NCBI GenBank assembly: GCA_964612075.1
Contig: CAZTFC010000016.1
Coordinates: 1-46,874 of the forward strand
Direction: 5' to 3'
Origin: UBA2219 sp964612075
Lineage (GTDB): Bacteria > Desulfobacterota > Deferrimicrobia > Deferrimicrobiales > Deferrimicrobiaceae
Length of the DNA stretch: 46,874 bases
Positions 15,494-23,488 of this stretch are shown here, piece after piece; the first letter of the stretch is position 1, and every line of letters begins with the position of its first letter. The notes below the pieces were generated by a model. It was not told where the DNA came from and ran no database searches. It worked only from the letters and a program-made list of their open reading frames with translations. Both the position numbers and the translations under genes were made by a program.

Positions 15494-16285
15494 TCAGTCT
15501 GGCTGAAATCCCAAGGATAACGATATCTTGCGGCATGCCCCCATAATCAGCGGAACGAAGGTCCTGAGGGCCTCCTGCTTCGAGTGTCGCATCAGCGGAA
15601 ACGAGATGTTCAGCGCCGCGACGGCCGTCCCCGCGTGATTGCGCAAGGGCGCGGCGATGGCGAACAGCCCCTTCTCGAGCTCTTCGTTGTTGACGGCGTA
15701 TCCCTTACGGCGGATTTCCTCCAGCTCCCGCTTGAGCGCCTCGATCGAGGTGATGGTCCCCTTCGTCTTCCGGTCGAAGCGGATCTGCCGCAAGGCCTCC
15801 TCCAGGTCGGGTTCCGGAAGGTGGGCCAGGATCGCCTTCCCCATGGAAGAGCAATGGGCCGAGAGGCGCGATCCGACCCGCAGGTTCGCCTCCATGATGT
15901 ACGCAGACCGGAGCCGCTCCACGAAGATGATGTCGGGGCCGCTCAGGATCCCCAGGTTGACCGTCGCCCCCGTCTTTTCCCGGATCTCCTTCATGTACGG
16001 AAGGGCCTGCTCGCGCACGCCTCTCCTGGAAGCGAGGGCGGACAGCCCGATGGAGACCATCGCCGGCCCGATGGTGTAGCCCCGGGTCTCCGGGTCCTGC
16101 GCCACGAAATCCAGCCGCGCCAGCGTCTGCAGGATCCGGAAGCAGGAGGTCTTTTTCATCCCGGAGAGCTTTACGAGGTTCTCGAGCTTGAGGGGAGCAC
16201 CGTGCCGGGACAGCAGGCAGACGAGGGCCAGCCCCTTTTCCAGCGATTTGACATGGTCCCTGTCTTTCGCCGCAGCCCTCTCCAC
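15494..16285 (-). CDS. IclR family transcriptional regulator
   Basis: A 263-residue regulator. The N-terminal winged helix-turn-helix spans about residues 14-75 (SLEKGLALVCLLSRHGAPL, LSGMKKTSCFRILQTLARL). The C-terminal effector domain spans about 90-260, with the usual VNLGILSGPDIIFVERL, GSRLSAHCSSMGKAILAHL and YAVNNEELEKGLFAIAAPL segments. The start is a GTG at 16285; no in-frame ATG is near. It lies upstream of the acyl-CoA/TRAP operon in the same direction with 286 bp between, and an IclR-type palindrome sits in that interval. It probably controls the operon in response to the imported acid or its CoA ester. Confidence 0.93.
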   Translation of the reverse strand: MERAAAKDRDHVKSLEKGLALVCLLSRHGAPLKLENLVKLSGMKKTSCFRILQTLARLDFVAQDPETRGYTIGPAMVSIGLSALASRRGVREQALPYMKEIREKTGATVNLGILSGPDIIFVERLRSAYIMEANLRVGSRLSAHCSSMGKAILAHLPEPDLEEALRQIRFDRKTKGTITSIEALKRELEEIRRKGYAVNNEELEKGLFAIAAPLRNHAGTAVAALNISFPLMRHSKQEALRTFVPLIMGACRKISLSLGFQPD

Positions 16286-16376
16286 GACGACGATGCTATC
16301 ACAACCCCCCGCGCGTCGAGGAGACCGTCGAAACGCCCGCGAAGACGATCGAGGTGGGGCGGAGACTTTGAACCAG

Positions 16377-16403
16377 GGGCCGCCGGGAGATCCCCGGCGG
16401 CCC
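16377..16403 (-). terminator. hairpin downstream of the TPR protein gene
   Basis: An 11-bp GC stem (GGGCCGCCGGG at 16377-16387, complement at 16393-16403) with a 5-base loop, 40 bp beyond the stop of the minus-strand TPR gene and before the iclR-type gene. No T-tract follows, so it may be a weak or Rho-assisted terminator. Confidence 0.4.
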
Positions 16404-16442
16404 GTTCAGGGTTCGCCCGGACGGCTCCGCGACTCCGCCGGC

Positions 16443-18170
16443 TCAGGACCGCCGGCCCGCCGACCGGGCCGCGATCGTCCGCGAGGATTCGAGCGCGACG
16501 TCGGCGTCCGCCCATGCCGCGCGGAACCTCTCTTCGATCCGGGAGGCCTCGTCCGCCTTCCCCTGGTCGCGGAGCGACTTCACCAGCCCGTACAGCGCCC
16601 AGCCGTTCTCGGGGTTCTGCCGGAGGTCCTCCCAATACACGACCTCCGCCTCCGCAGGCCGGCCGGCCGAAAGCAGCACGGCTCCGAGCGTCAGCCGCAC
16701 CGGCACGTGCCAGTCGGGCGGCTCGGTGTAGATCAGCGCGTCCTGGTAACGGACCGCGCGCTCAAGATGCAGCAGCGCCCGGTCGAGGTCCCCTTTCCTC
16801 TCCGCGATCTCTCCCGCCACCGTTTCGACGGCGATCCGCAGGATCGCGTCCGCCGTGTTCGCCGAGAAGGACGCGGGCTCCTTCGCGAGTGCCGGGTCGG
16901 CGACGATGCCCCTAAGCGCTTTCAGCTCGCTTTCCGCGTCGTCCAGGCGCCCCTTGCCGAGGAACGCGCCGGCCCGGGCGTAATGCCGCACGCCCCGGAG
17001 GAACAGCGTGCCGCCCGATGGGGCCTTTTCGGCCAGGATCTCATCCCAGAGGCCGAACCGCACCTTTGTCCAATACGGCACGGCGAGGAAACCCTGCAGG
17101 AACGGCATCTCCTTCACCGCTTCCGGCGGGATGCTCTTCGCGGTCTTTTCCGCCGCCTCGAGGGCCAGCCGGCTCCGGCCCGACAACGTGGCTCCCATCC
17201 ACAGGAAATGCAGGTTGTGCGGATAGTAGGCCAGCGGGTAGATCCCCTGGGCGCGGCACTGGGTTATGTAATCCTCGTCGGCGGCGATCGCCATCCGGTT
17301 CGCCTTTACGACGTCCGCGTACCGCCCGACCCGGGCGTAGATGTGCCCGGACATGTGGACAAGGTGCCCCGCGCCGGGCACGAGGGTCAGCAGGCGGTCC
17401 GCTTCCGCTTCCGCCCGCTCGGGTGTGTCCGTCGCCTCCCACAGGTGGATCCAGTAGTGAAGCGCGCCCGGATGGTGAGGATTGCGCGCGATCACCGACT
17501 GCAGCGTGGAGATGATCGCTTCGGTCTCCGGATACGGCTTGCCGTCGCGCGTCCAGTAGTTCCAGGGCCGCAGGTCCATCAGCGCCTCGGCGTAGATCGT
17601 GGCCGCGTCCAGGTCGTCGGGATGCGATTCGACGACCTTCCGCATCGCTTCGGCGAAGGCCCGGTCCGCGCTCCCCCGATCCTCCGCCCTGCCGGTATAA
17701 CGGGCCGCTACCGCGTCGATGTAGGCCCGCTCGCGGGGAGTGGCGGCCGACTTCAGTTCAACCGCCTTCCTTGCCAGGGAATGCGCCTTCGCCTCGTCCT
17801 GCGGGTTCATGGGCGCGTTGATGTTCGGGCCGAGCACCAGCGCCTGCCCCCAATAGGCCATCGCCAGGCCGGGATCCAGGCGCGCCGCCTCGGCGAACGC
17901 GCGCGCGGCCTCGGCGTGGTTGAAGCCGTACGCCAGGATGACTCCCTGGTCGATGAATCGCCGCGCCTGTTCGGACGCGGTCGTCACCTTGAACGTGTGG
18001 GTGCCGAGGTTCTGCAGCCTCGGCGCGATCGCTCCCCCCTTCGAAGGTTTTTCGTAGCCTTCCGGTTTTTCGTAATGCTGATGGCTCCCCGCCCCCGACG
18101 CCGCCACCGACGGCAGCAGCAGGAGCGCTCCGGCAAAGCCCGCAAGTATGGAACGGACGATGTTTTTCAT
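16443..18170 (-). CDS. exported tetratricopeptide-repeat protein
   Basis: A 575-residue protein from the ATG at 18170, which has GGAGGG about 8 bases ahead. The signal peptide occupies residues 1-27 (SILAGFAGALLLLPSVAASGAG). The mature protein has several TPR-like helix pairs: AEAARAFAEAARLDPGLAM near residue 80, GALHYWIHLWEATDTPERA near 240 and LGAVLLSAGRPAEAEVVYW near 520. Conserved non-TPR segments include YYPHNLHFLWMGATLSG near 310 and HMSGHIYARVGRYADV near 275. Close homologues exist as uncharacterised exported TPR proteins; no function is assigned. It is divergent from the exported methyltransferase gene, with 281 bp between that holds GGACA/TGTCC half-sites near 18187-18208 but no clear promoter. 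Confidence 0.8.
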   Translation of the reverse strand: MKNIVRSILAGFAGALLLLPSVAASGAGSHQHYEKPEGYEKPSKGGAIAPRLQNLGTHTFKVTTASEQARRFIDQGVILAYGFNHAEAARAFAEAARLDPGLAMAYWGQALVLGPNINAPMNPQDEAKAHSLARKAVELKSAATPRERAYIDAVAARYTGRAEDRGSADRAFAEAMRKVVESHPDDLDAATIYAEALMDLRPWNYWTRDGKPYPETEAIISTLQSVIARNPHHPGALHYWIHLWEATDTPERAEAEADRLLTLVPGAGHLVHMSGHIYARVGRYADVVKANRMAIAADEDYITQCRAQGIYPLAYYPHNLHFLWMGATLSGRSRLALEAAEKTAKSIPPEAVKEMPFLQGFLAVPYWTKVRFGLWDEILAEKAPSGGTLFLRGVRHYARAGAFLGKGRLDDAESELKALRGIVADPALAKEPASFSANTADAILRIAVETVAGEIAERKGDLDRALLHLERAVRYQDALIYTEPPDWHVPVRLTLGAVLLSAGRPAEAEVVYWEDLRQNPENGWALYGLVKSLRDQGKADEASRIEERFRAAWADADVALESSRTIAARSAGRRS

Positions 18171-18451
18171 GGAATACCCTCCTTCCCGGACAAGCCGTTC
18201 CCGGCCTGTCCGCACGATCTCGCGGGAACGGCGCCGGGCCCGTTCGGGCAGATACCGCCCGGATCCGACCGTCTGTTCCCTGATGATGTTTAGATTTCCC
18301 CGTCGGAGCGGCGGATTCCGGTGCAGGAAAAAGCGCAGGGGCCGATCGCCCCGCGGTCCCGTGATCTTCGCCCCGGCGGGAACTCCGGCGCGCCCGGCTC
18401 ATCCAACAGGCAGGAACGACGGAAACGTGCTCCCCGGGAGGGTGATCCTTT

Positions 18452-19108
18452 ATGCCCAGGATGCTTTTGCTCGTGCTCATGATGGCCGCACCGCTCCTTG
18501 CCGTTTTCTCAGGGGCGGCTCTCGCGCAGGAACCGGCAAGGGACGCCTCGCTGGACCGGAAGGTCCGGGCGTTCCTCGAGGCGAATTCGGGATCGTGGCG
18601 CGACATGAACGTGCCGGCGGAGGACGGCAGGCTGCTCCACGACATCATCGTCCGGAACGGGTACCGGCAGGCGCTGGAGATCGGGACCTCGACCGGCCAT
18701 TCCGCGATCTGGATCGCCTGGGCGCTCAGCAAAACCGGGGGGAAGCTGATCACGGTGGAGATCGACGAATCGAGATATCGGCGGGCGCTGGAGAACTTCC
18801 GGAAGGCCGGACTTTCGGAATACATCGACGCGCGCCTGGGGGACGCGCGGGAGATCGTCCCGAGGCTGCAAGGGACCTTCGATTTCGTCTTCTCGGACGC
18901 GGACAAGGGCTGGTACAGGAATTATTTCGACGCCGTGGCGCCGAAGCTCAGAATCGGCGGCGCCTACGTGTCGCACAACGTCTCGGACCGGGACGGCAAT
19001 TATTACGGGCTGGGCGAGTACGTGGACTACATCAAGGGGAGGAAGGACTTCGAAACCTCCTTCGATGAAAGCGGCGCCGGCGTCTCCATCAGCTACAAGA
19101 AGCGGTGA
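18452..19108 (+). CDS. class I SAM-dependent O-methyltransferase with an N-terminal signal peptide
   Basis: A 218-residue protein. Residues 1-25 form a convincing signal peptide (LLLVLMMAAPLLAVFSG, then ALA/QE cleavage). The rest is a catechol O-methyltransferase-type domain: SAM-binding ALEIGTSTGHSAIWIAWAL at about residues 71-89, acidic VEIDESRY near 99, and DFVFSDADKGWYRNYFD near 145, where the two Asp bind the metal in this family. SAM is not known to be available in the periplasm, so export is surprising; the segment may instead anchor the protein on the cytoplasmic side. GGGAGG lies about 10 bases before the ATG. No operon partner is seen; the aminotransferase gene is convergent. Confidence 0.85.
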   Translation: MPRMLLLVLMMAAPLLAVFSGAALAQEPARDASLDRKVRAFLEANSGSWRDMNVPAEDGRLLHDIIVRNGYRQALEIGTSTGHSAIWIAWALSKTGGKLITVEIDESRYRRALENFRKAGLSEYIDARLGDAREIVPRLQGTFDFVFSDADKGWYRNYFDAVAPKLRIGGAYVSHNVSDRDGNYYGLGEYVDYIKGRKDFETSFDESGAGVSISYKKR

Positions 19109-19144
19109 TCCCGGGAGGCATCGCGTCGGCCGGGAAGGACGACC

Positions 19145-20266
19145 TTACCTTCCGAGCACGTCTTTAAGCACTGCCAGGCAATACGTGACATTCTTGGGGT
19201 TCGAGGAGTGCCCCATCAGGCCGATGCGCCAGATCTTGCCGGCCAGCGGCCCGAGCCCGGCGCCGATCTCCAGCCCGAACTCGTCGAGCATCCGCGCGCG
19301 GGCGGCCGCGTCGTCCGTGCCGGCAGGTATCACCACGGCGTTGAGCTGCGGCAGCCGCTCCCCAGGCGGCACGTAAAACGCCAGCCCGAGCGACTCCAGG
19401 CCGTCCCGGAGCATGCGGTGGTTCCGGGCGTGGCGCTCCCAGGCGTTCTCCAGCCCTTCCTCCCGCAGCATGAGAAGCGCCTCGTGCATCCCGTAGAGGG
19501 CGTTCACGGGGGCCGTGTGGTGGTACACCCTCTGCGCCCCGCCGATCCAGTATTTCGTCACGAGGTCGAGGTCCAGGAACCAGCTCTGCGCCTTCCGCTT
19601 GCGATTCCGCACGACCTCCATCGCCCGCTCGCTGAAGCTGACCGGCGAGAGGCCGGGCGGGCACGAAAGGCATTTCTGGCTGCCGGAGTAGACGACGTCG
19701 ATCTCCCACCCGTCGATGTCGAGCGGAACGCCCCCCAGCGACGTCACCGCGTCGACGATCGCCAGGCAACCGCGGGCGTGCGCGATCCGGGCGAGCTCCC
19801 GCGCGTCGGAAAGGGCGCCCGTCGACGTCTCCGCGTGGACGAGCGAGAGGAACCGGGCGTCCGGGTGTTTCTCAAGCGCTTCCTCGACCTTGCCGGGATC
19901 GACGGCGCGCCCCCACTCCCCTTCGACCATCACCGCGACCCCGCCGCAGCGCTCGACGTTCTCCTGCATCCTCCCCCCGAAGACGCCGTTGCGGCAGACG
20001 ACGACCTTGTCGCCCGGCTCCAGGAGATTCACGAAGCAGCTCTCCATCCCGGCGGACCCCGGGCCGGAGACCACCATCGTCATCCCGTTCCCCGTGCGGA
20101 ACGCGTACTGGAGGAGCTCCTTGACCTCCTCCATCATGCCGATGAACGCCGGGTCCATGTGGCCGATCGTCGGGCGCGCCATCGCCTGCAGGACGCGCGG
20201 GTGGACGTCGGAAGGGCCGGGCCCCAGCAGGGTCCTGGTCGGAGGAAGGAACGGGCGGATCGTCAC
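19145..20266 (-). CDS. class V aminotransferase, alanine/serine-glyoxylate aminotransferase family
   Basis: A 373-residue PLP enzyme. The N-terminal LLGPGPSDVHPRVLQAM is the family hallmark. PLP contacts are SGPGSAGMES near residue 67, Asp172 in IVDAVTSLGG and the Schiff-base Lys198 in YSGSQKCLSCPPG. The C-terminal RIGLMGHSSNPKNV binds the substrate carboxylate through its Arg. The reaction is transfer of an amino group from alanine or serine to glyoxylate or a related oxoacid; the exact donor cannot be told. The start is a GTG at 20266. It is divergent from a small unrecognised gene and stands alone. Confidence 0.92.
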   Translation of the reverse strand: MTIRPFLPPTRTLLGPGPSDVHPRVLQAMARPTIGHMDPAFIGMMEEVKELLQYAFRTGNGMTMVVSGPGSAGMESCFVNLLEPGDKVVVCRNGVFGGRMQENVERCGGVAVMVEGEWGRAVDPGKVEEALEKHPDARFLSLVHAETSTGALSDARELARIAHARGCLAIVDAVTSLGGVPLDIDGWEIDVVYSGSQKCLSCPPGLSPVSFSERAMEVVRNRKRKAQSWFLDLDLVTKYWIGGAQRVYHHTAPVNALYGMHEALLMLREEGLENAWERHARNHRMLRDGLESLGLAFYVPPGERLPQLNAVVIPAGTDDAAARARMLDEFGLEIGAGLGPLAGKIWRIGLMGHSSNPKNVTYCLAVLKDVLGR

Positions 20267-20335
20267 GATGCACCCCCGGGCGGGTGAATTTCGCGCTGCG
20301 CACGCATTATCGAATCATACCCGATCCTCGGCCGC

Positions 20336-20341
20336 TATACT
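20336..20341 (+). promoter_or_regulatory. -10 element (TATACT) of a probable leaderless transcript
   Basis: TATACT ends 6 bases before the ATG at 20348, so transcription would start at or next to the start codon. There is no Shine-Dalgarno sequence between. No clear -35 is seen. The panE gene at 45271 has the same arrangement. Confidence 0.5.
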
Positions 20342-20347
20342 GGAACC

Positions 20348-20743
20348 ATGGACGACCTGAAGGATTATCTCCGGGCGAACGTCGAGCGGATGGAGATCGC
20401 CGACTGCCTCGCCGTCATCATCGACCGGAGCGAAACAGGAAGAGACACCATGGAATCCGCCCTCAAGGACTACCCGGAACTGGAGCGGATGAACATGATC
20501 GGCGGCGAGCTGAAGTGGGAGTTCATGGTGTCGCTGATCAGCAAGCGCAAAGGGGGGGTCCTGGTGGTCTACGCGCAGACCAAAGACTCCCTCGCGGGGA
20601 CGCTCGACATCGTCTCCAGGAAGGTCGTCGAGCTCGGAGACCGTTTCTGCGCTTACCTTCCGGCGGTGGCCGACGAATCGCTCCCGTTCGTCATGGATAT
20701 CATCGCGAACCTTCAGCAGACCCCGAGCGACCGGCCGAGCTGA
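20348..20743 (+). CDS. conserved hypothetical protein, 131 residues
   Basis: I do not recognise this protein. It is a soluble acidic alpha/beta sequence without signal peptide or membrane segment. Visible features are an amphipathic start (DDLKDYLRANVERM), a strand-like CLAVIIDRSE near residue 20, GGVLVVYAQTKDSLAGTLD near 69 and a DESLPFVMDIIANLQQ tail. Coding is supported by the in-frame ATG exactly 6 bases after a TATACT hexamer and by GC-rich third positions. It is divergent from the class V aminotransferase gene. Translation is probably leaderless. Confidence 0.65.
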   Translation: MDDLKDYLRANVERMEIADCLAVIIDRSETGRDTMESALKDYPELERMNMIGGELKWEFMVSLISKRKGGVLVVYAQTKDSLAGTLDIVSRKVVELGDRFCAYLPAVADESLPFVMDIIANLQQTPSDRPS

Positions 20744-20861
20744 CGCCCCCCGTCGGGCGGCACGATTCCATGTAAGGTTTCCGTTTTCATTTTCCGATGA
20801 TACGAAGATGACGGCCGCATCGCTTGTGGCCATTTTCATCCCGACGTGAAAGGAGCCCGGC

Positions 20862-21581
20862 ATGACGATTCCTGTCCGCTCACTCCTCGCCCTTCTGGTC
20901 GCCTTCCTGTTCCTCGGAGCGGGCTGCGTCACCACGGACAGCTCTTCCAGGGGGTCGCGGTACCAAAGGGACGGCGCGCCGGAGAGGACCGCACCGGAGC
21001 CGGCCTCCCAGGAGCCGGCCGCCGCGCTGCAGCCCGCCCCGGTGAAGCCGGTCGAAATGAAGCCGGTCGAGCCGGCGCCGGCAGAGATGAAGCCCGCCGG
21101 GATCCGGCCGGTGGAGATGAAGCCGTCGCCGAAAATCGTCCGGTGGAAGACCGTGCGGCTCGGCGATACGCCCGTTTACGCCACCATCCCGGAACACTGG
21201 CAGCTGCGCGAAGACACCCGCTTCCGTTTCTCTCTTTCCGCACGCGACGAAGGCAACGTCCTCGTACGCACCGTGGTCAACGAAAAGGAGCGCCTGTCGT
21301 CGCTGACCCTGCTGAAGGAAGGCATAAACGCCGCACGCGAACTGCCCCGGCCGCTGGCCTACGTCAGGACCGCGACCCCGCCGGACCCGTACAAACAGGG
21401 GAACATCTGGTATCAGGAAATGAACTACCAGTACGATAGGCAGGGTTCCGGGCGACTGATCCGGGGGCTGCACGTCATGAACGCCAGGGGCACCATGCGC
21501 GCGCACGCCTTCATGTACAGCACGAACGACGACCAGCTTGCGGTGCTTAAGAAAGTCGCCGAAAGCATAACGTTCCGATAA
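20862..21581 (+). CDS. lipoprotein with a Pro/Lys-rich linker
   Basis: A 239-residue lipoprotein. The lipobox LGAGC places the lipidated cysteine at residue 22. Residues 40-90 are a low-complexity linker with repeats of KPVEMKP. Residues 93-239 form a compact domain (KTVRLGDTPVYATIPEHWQ, then ENWYQEMNYQYD-like aromatic strands and a C-terminal YSTNDDQLAVLKKVAESI) that resembles small beta-rich outer-membrane stress or invasion-type lipoproteins; I cannot name the family. GAAAGGAG precedes the ATG. It is followed after 23 bp by a small secreted protein gene with a similar Lys/Pro-rich segment, so they are probably one operon. Confidence 0.75.
   Translation: MTIPVRSLLALLVAFLFLGAGCVTTDSSSRGSRYQRDGAPERTAPEPASQEPAAALQPAPVKPVEMKPVEPAPAEMKPAGIRPVEMKPSPKIVRWKTVRLGDTPVYATIPEHWQLREDTRFRFSLSARDEGNVLVRTVVNEKERLSSLTLLKEGINAARELPRPLAYVRTATPPDPYKQGNIWYQEMNYQYDRQGSGRLIRGLHVMNARGTMRAHAFMYSTNDDQLAVLKKVAESITFR
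21042..21125 (+). repeat. in-gene repeat encoding KPVEMKP units
   Basis: Residues 61-88 of the lipoprotein contain three imperfect units: VKPVEMKP, APAEMKP and IRPVEMKP. At DNA level they are diverged copies of a short block around gaaatgaagccg/gagatgaagccg. It looks like a slippage-grown flexible tether between the lipid anchor and the domain. Confidence 0.6.
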
Positions 21582-21604
21582 TTCCGCCCAAGGAGGATCA
21601 TCCA

Positions 21605-21928
21605 ATGCGAAGACTTGCCGTGCTGACCGTTTTCTGCGTCCTGGCGGCTTTCGTTTCTGCGGCGGCCGCCGCGGAGCCCCGGGAAACGCAGGGGCCCAAG
21701 GCGCCGGCCGTGAAGAAGCAGCAGGCGGTCAAGCCGATGAAGGCCCGGCCCGTCGAAAAGCCGCAAAACGTCGGGACCCGCGAGAAGCTCTCCGCGACCG
21801 GCTATTTCGACAAGGAACAGGACGAGCCGACGCAGGAGCGCCCCAACCCGATCGACGCGAAGGGGATCAGGGACCCCGCCGCGTCGGGGAATCCTGCCCG
21901 CGTGCGATCGACGCCTGCCCCGCGTTGA
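21605..21928 (+). CDS. small secreted protein, 107 residues
   Basis: No recognised family. The signal peptide is clear (LAVLTVFCVLAAFVSAAAAAEP, cleavage near residue 22). The mature protein is short, hydrophilic and Lys/Pro-rich (VKKQQAVKPMKARPVEKP) with a predicted disordered C-terminus ending SGNPARVRSTPAPR. AAGGAGGATCATCCA precedes the ATG. It follows the lipoprotein gene by 23 bp. Its last 17 codons have a diverged copy at 22358-22412. Confidence 0.65.
   Translation: MRRLAVLTVFCVLAAFVSAAAAAEPRETQGPKAPAVKKQQAVKPMKARPVEKPQNVGTREKLSATGYFDKEQDEPTQERPNPIDAKGIRDPAASGNPARVRSTPAPR
21874..21928 (+). repeat. 3' end of the small secreted protein gene, copy 1 of a diverged 55-bp duplication
   Basis: These 55 bases match 22358-22412 at 48 positions, both ending in an in-frame TGA. 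Six of the seven differences are at synonymous third positions; the seventh is Arg to Gln. Confidence 0.75.
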
Positions 21929-22018
21929 GGCGCAGTTACCGGGTTTCCGGATAGGGGCCGGAGGGGAAGGGCAGGCCGGGACACCGTTGGCGCGGGCCCG
22001 GCAAACCCTTCCCCGCGA

Positions 22019-22204
22019 TCAATCCGTCCCTTCCCGGACAACGCGGCAGGCGGCCTGGTAGATCTCCTCGACCTCGAACCACTCCTCGTCGTGCTTCGCC
22101 CTGACGTGCTGCATCAGCGACTCGATGGCCTCTTCCCCCGTTTCCCCGTCCGCGACGAAATAACAATCGATCCCCAGCTTCTTGCAACATATCGATATGG
22201 TCAT
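22019..22204 (-). CDS. DUF1059 family protein
   Basis: A 61-residue soluble protein. The family pattern is visible: a short Cys-containing start (MTISICCKKLGIDCYFVADG), then GETGEEAIESLMQHVRAKH and a Glu-rich helix. Function unknown; family members are small cytosolic proteins of similar length. The ATG at 22204 has GGGAGG at good spacing, whereas the open frame extends 12 codons further upstream without a site. It stands alone on the minus strand. Confidence 0.8.
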   Translation of the reverse strand: MTISICCKKLGIDCYFVADGETGEEAIESLMQHVRAKHDEEWFEVEEIYQAACRVVREGTD

Positions 22205-22357
22205 GGGCCACCTCCCGGCACGGACCCGTTCGCTCCGCAACCTGCGATGATGAGGATTTGGTGCTCCGTCGACGGAGAAGTTTCTTCGTCCGCGAAAATA
22301 TCCCCGCGGTCGCCACGTTTTCAGGGATAAGATCCTGTGGGTATGGATGCCGGAATA

Positions 22358-22412
22358 CCCCGCCGCGTCGGGGAACCCCGCCCGCGTGCAATCGACTCCG
22401 GCGCCGCGGTGA
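22358..22412 (+). pseudogene. remnant of a second copy of the small secreted protein gene (C-terminal 17 codons)
   Basis: The frame reads PAASGNPARVQSTPAPR and a stop, the same as the end of the 107-residue secreted protein except for one residue, while six silent changes separate the copies. Upstream, the same frame runs back to a stop at 22251 through unrelated sequence, with no signal peptide and only an internal ATG at 22347. It is therefore a gene end without its body. Confidence 0.6.
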
Positions 22413-22423
22413 TGCCAGGGGCA

Positions 22424-22449
22424 CGGGTTCCGGGTCGCCCCGGAACCCG
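22424..22449. terminator. bidirectional hairpin
   Basis: CGGGTTCCGGG (22424-22434), loop TCGC, then the perfect complement to 22449. It lies 14 bp past the stop of the minus-strand exported protein gene and 12 bp past the stop of the gene remnant on the plus strand. No T-tract. Confidence 0.5.
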
Positions 22450-22463
22450 AGCCCCGCTTCCCG

Positions 22464-23354
22464 CTACTTCTGCCAGATCGAAAACACCGCAGCGTCGGCC
22501 TTTTTCGTATCGAGGCCGAGCACCCGGTAGATGCATACGGGATCGCCGAGCCTGACCGCCTTCTTTCCGGTCTCCCGGATTTCCGTCAGGTACCCCTCGA
22601 GCCCGATCCCCCACTGGAGATCCACGAACACGTATCCATTTCCAAGGTAGCTCCTCATCCCGTGGTTCGTGTTCCATTTCGCGGTCTTCCTGCCGGCCTT
22701 GTCATAGTTTTTTCCCAGTTCCTTTACGGTCTGCCTGTACGCGTCCGGGTTCATCGCCTGGTCCATCTCGAGCGACATCGACGCCATTTCCTCGATTTCC
22801 GGGGTCGCGATATAGGGGCGCAGAGTCAGATGCCCGAGCACGTCTTTCACCGAAGCCGGAGGCTTCTTCGCGCTGGAGAACTTCTTGTATTCGCACAGCT
22901 GCCTGCCGGAGGTCGACGACAGGATATTTTCCAGCCGGAACGCCGTCCGGTTCATCCCGTTCTGCACGATGCGCTCCGAAAGGAAATAGGATCTCCCGTC
23001 CTGCGCCCGGGTCTCCCATTTCACGCCCTTGAACTCGTTGCACTTCAGCGTTCCCATCTCCTCGTATCGGTCCACCCGGTAACTCTGGGGCGCCTTCCCG
23101 TACCACAGCTCGTGGAGCTCCGTCCGGAATCCCGGCGCGACGATCTTCTCACTGCTATCCGCCGCGTCTTTCGACGCGGACCAGTACACCAGGTGGATGT
23201 CCTCGATGCTCTCGTAGCCTCCGAAGGCCCAGGGAATGACCTTGCCCGCCGCCAGGGCTTCCGGGACAGCCAGCAGGCCCGCCAGGATCAAGGCGAGGGA
23301 GGCCGTCAACGATTTCCCGATGGTTCCGCCACCGACAGCGAATCCCGTTCTCAT
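22464..23354 (-). CDS. exported protein of unknown function, 296 residues
   Basis: Not a family I can name. The start at the ATG 23354 is set by AAAGGAGGGAAC directly upstream. After a 13-residue polar start there is a signal peptide (SLTASLALILAGLLAVPEALA, cleavage before AGK near residue 38). The mature protein is mixed alpha/beta with YSRVDRYEEMG-like and GYVFVDLQWGIGLEGYL segments, few cysteines and no repeats. A possible homology to periplasmic proteins of the outer-membrane lipoprotein-sorting type (DUF1329-like beta sheets) is a guess only. It is a single gene, divergent from the Nudix gene. Confidence 0.6.
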   Translation of the reverse strand: MRTGFAVGGGTIGKSLTASLALILAGLLAVPEALAAGKVIPWAFGGYESIEDIHLVYWSASKDAADSSEKIVAPGFRTELHELWYGKAPQSYRVDRYEEMGTLKCNEFKGVKWETRAQDGRSYFLSERIVQNGMNRTAFRLENILSSTSGRQLCEYKKFSSAKKPPASVKDVLGHLTLRPYIATPEIEEMASMSLEMDQAMNPDAYRQTVKELGKNYDKAGRKTAKWNTNHGMRSYLGNGYVFVDLQWGIGLEGYLTEIRETGKKAVRLGDPVCIYRVLGLDTKKADAAVFSIWQK

Positions 23355-23488
23355 GTTCCCTCCTTTCGCATTTGGCCGATCCCGTTCCCTTCCGGTTCGC
23401 CTGCGCATATCCTCGCCGGCACACCCCGATCCTCAACTATCAGTATGCCCCATCCGATTATCGCCATAAGATGGCAACGTAAGCCACC

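Noticed and set aside
22424..22449. Mobile palindromic repeat
   Set aside because: Only one copy of this hairpin was seen in the window; position at gene ends fits a terminator better.
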